From Archivesica marissinica (Eukaryota > Mollusca > Bivalvia > Venerida > Vesicomyidae): a stretch of 64,000 nucleotides of DNA. Both the position numbers and the translations under genes were made by a program. Of the stretch, positions 62,910 to 64,000 are shown piece after piece. The notes beneath the pieces were generated by a model, which saw only the letters and a list, made by a program, of their open reading frames with translations, did no database searches and was not told the DNA's origin. The DNA is taken from NCBI GenBank assembly GCA_014843695.1, contig CM026397.1:32903280-32967279 (forward strand). Direction: 5' to 3'. Within the stretch, counting starts at the first letter, position 1; every line of letters begins with the position of its first letter.

Positions 62910-64000
62910 CTGACAAAATGATACATGATTCCATGCAGTTACAAATGATAACATTCCTCAGACATCATCAAAACTCGCCCCAAAGACAGTGTGACCTAAC
63001 TGCTATAGCACCCCCGCCTCGTATATTCCATCATCAACGCATGATAACAGAATTGTTACACATGAGCTGTTCTTTGCTAGTATTTATATTGATTGTGTTG
63101 CAATACTTGCTACTGTTACATGTAGATAGCAGTGAAGTGGTACATGGTAGAAGCCTGTTTTTACAATTGTACTTATATTCTTAAGCTTATTTAACTTGCC
63201 GACGTTTGTTTCTTTGTTCGGGTTTTACGCCTGTTCGGGTTATACGCCTTCATCAGCACCATTTTGGGCTAGATCGTCGGCGGGCAGTTTACCTAACAAC
63301 ACCTTTCCCGGGAAGGCTCCAGCAGTTAACCAGTACTTGGTGCACCGACCTCCGTAAGAAACTGCCAACTTTTTCATATAAAGAGACATGGCCTGAACAG
63401 GATAACTTGTATTATCTGACAGTGTATCTCTTCAGAGCAAGAAACTGTGGTATGTGCACCATGGAAGTTGGAACTGTACAGACACTTGTCATTAGTTCAC
63501 TATAATTATATGCTTCACTTCAGCAAGTTCAACAAAGGTCAAAAATGCAAATCTCGATGTTTATGTTATTTGAATGCACATTCTAAACAAGCAACAGAAC
63601 AAACAAAGACCCATTCACCTGTGAGAAATGCATTTAGACAAGTATCAAGGTGTACTGTTCCAGTTCTAAATCAAGATTGCAATATAGTATACACTCAAAT
63701 GTTTAATTTAAGCATAAAGTGATCCACTGTAGCAATTGAGAGATTTAGATCTGAATGGCCCCTTCTCCCACATTGTGAACAGTGTATATAAACAGTGTAC
63801 AGCTTTGTCTACACACCGCATGGATTGATTTTTGATGTGTGTTACACTTCACATAAACATGATCAAATGGTGCAGAAACAAACTAGTGCATATCCTGGTA
63901 CCCCCGCAACCACCAGCAACACAACCACGGTACTTCACAACACACCAGAGACACAATTAACAACATTCCAAATACAATGCATAATGTGTGTTCACAAACC
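62910..64000. other. KANK upstream intron, part of it a SINE-1 copy
   Basis: The acceptor phase at 62909 needs an upstream exon ending two bases into a codon; none is recognisable up to 64000, so it probably lies beyond the window. Besides the SINE at 63216 no feature is seen. Confidence 0.5.
63216..63400 (-). mobile_element. SINE-1 copy, head truncated
   Basis: TTCGGGTTTTACGCCTG is followed by a partial repeat (TTCGGGTTATACGCC), then CATCAGCACCATTTTGGGCT, GGCGGGCAGTTTACCTAACA and AACTGCCAACTTTTTCATAT. It breaks off after GACATGGCCTGAACAGG, before the B box. Confidence 0.8.

Overview
This is eukaryotic nuclear DNA, probably from a bivalve mollusc. The grounds are split genes with GT-AG introns, long AT-rich introns and intergenic DNA, several tRNA-derived SINE families, many short inverted-repeat transposons and an extreme load of minisatellites. 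The bivalve placement is inference from repeat style and was not tested by a search. No bacterial-type operon, CRISPR array or rRNA gene was seen.

Two convergent protein-coding genes can be rebuilt from exons whose splice sites and reading phases all agree. (1) Plus strand, 737-32752: the 3' part of a coiled-coil protein gene that I read as CCDC78 (DUF4472 family). It has 13 exons with clean splice sites and phases, plus one predicted 20-nt microexon, and ends at a TGA in the last exon. Its start lies left of the window. (2) Minus strand, 62909 down to about 46281: the 3' part of a KANK gene (KN motif and ankyrin repeat protein). It covers an acidic linker, a short helical segment and five C-terminal ankyrin repeats. 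Its N-terminal half lies right of the window, and a final small exon may be missing.

The layout is: 1-33300, CCDC78, where most of the larger introns are filled with a private tandem repeat; 33300-46280, intergenic or 3'-flanking DNA between the two gene ends, with SINEs, MITEs and small arrays; 46280-62910, the KANK exons with arrays and transposons in their introns; 62910-64000, upstream KANK intron.

The most unusual feature is that many arrays are built from exon edges. They repeat the last coding bases plus the 5' splice site (CCDC78 exons C, D, I and L; KANK ankyrin exon 2), or the 3' splice site plus first coding bases (exon J, about 93 copies), or an entire 30-nt microexon with both splice sites (exon F, about 9 copies). 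The real exon sits at one end of each array. The introns therefore carry hundreds of decoy splice sites. Other items include hAT-like elements with target-site duplications, a MITE nested inside another MITE, and a SINE inserted into a satellite with a 7-bp duplication.
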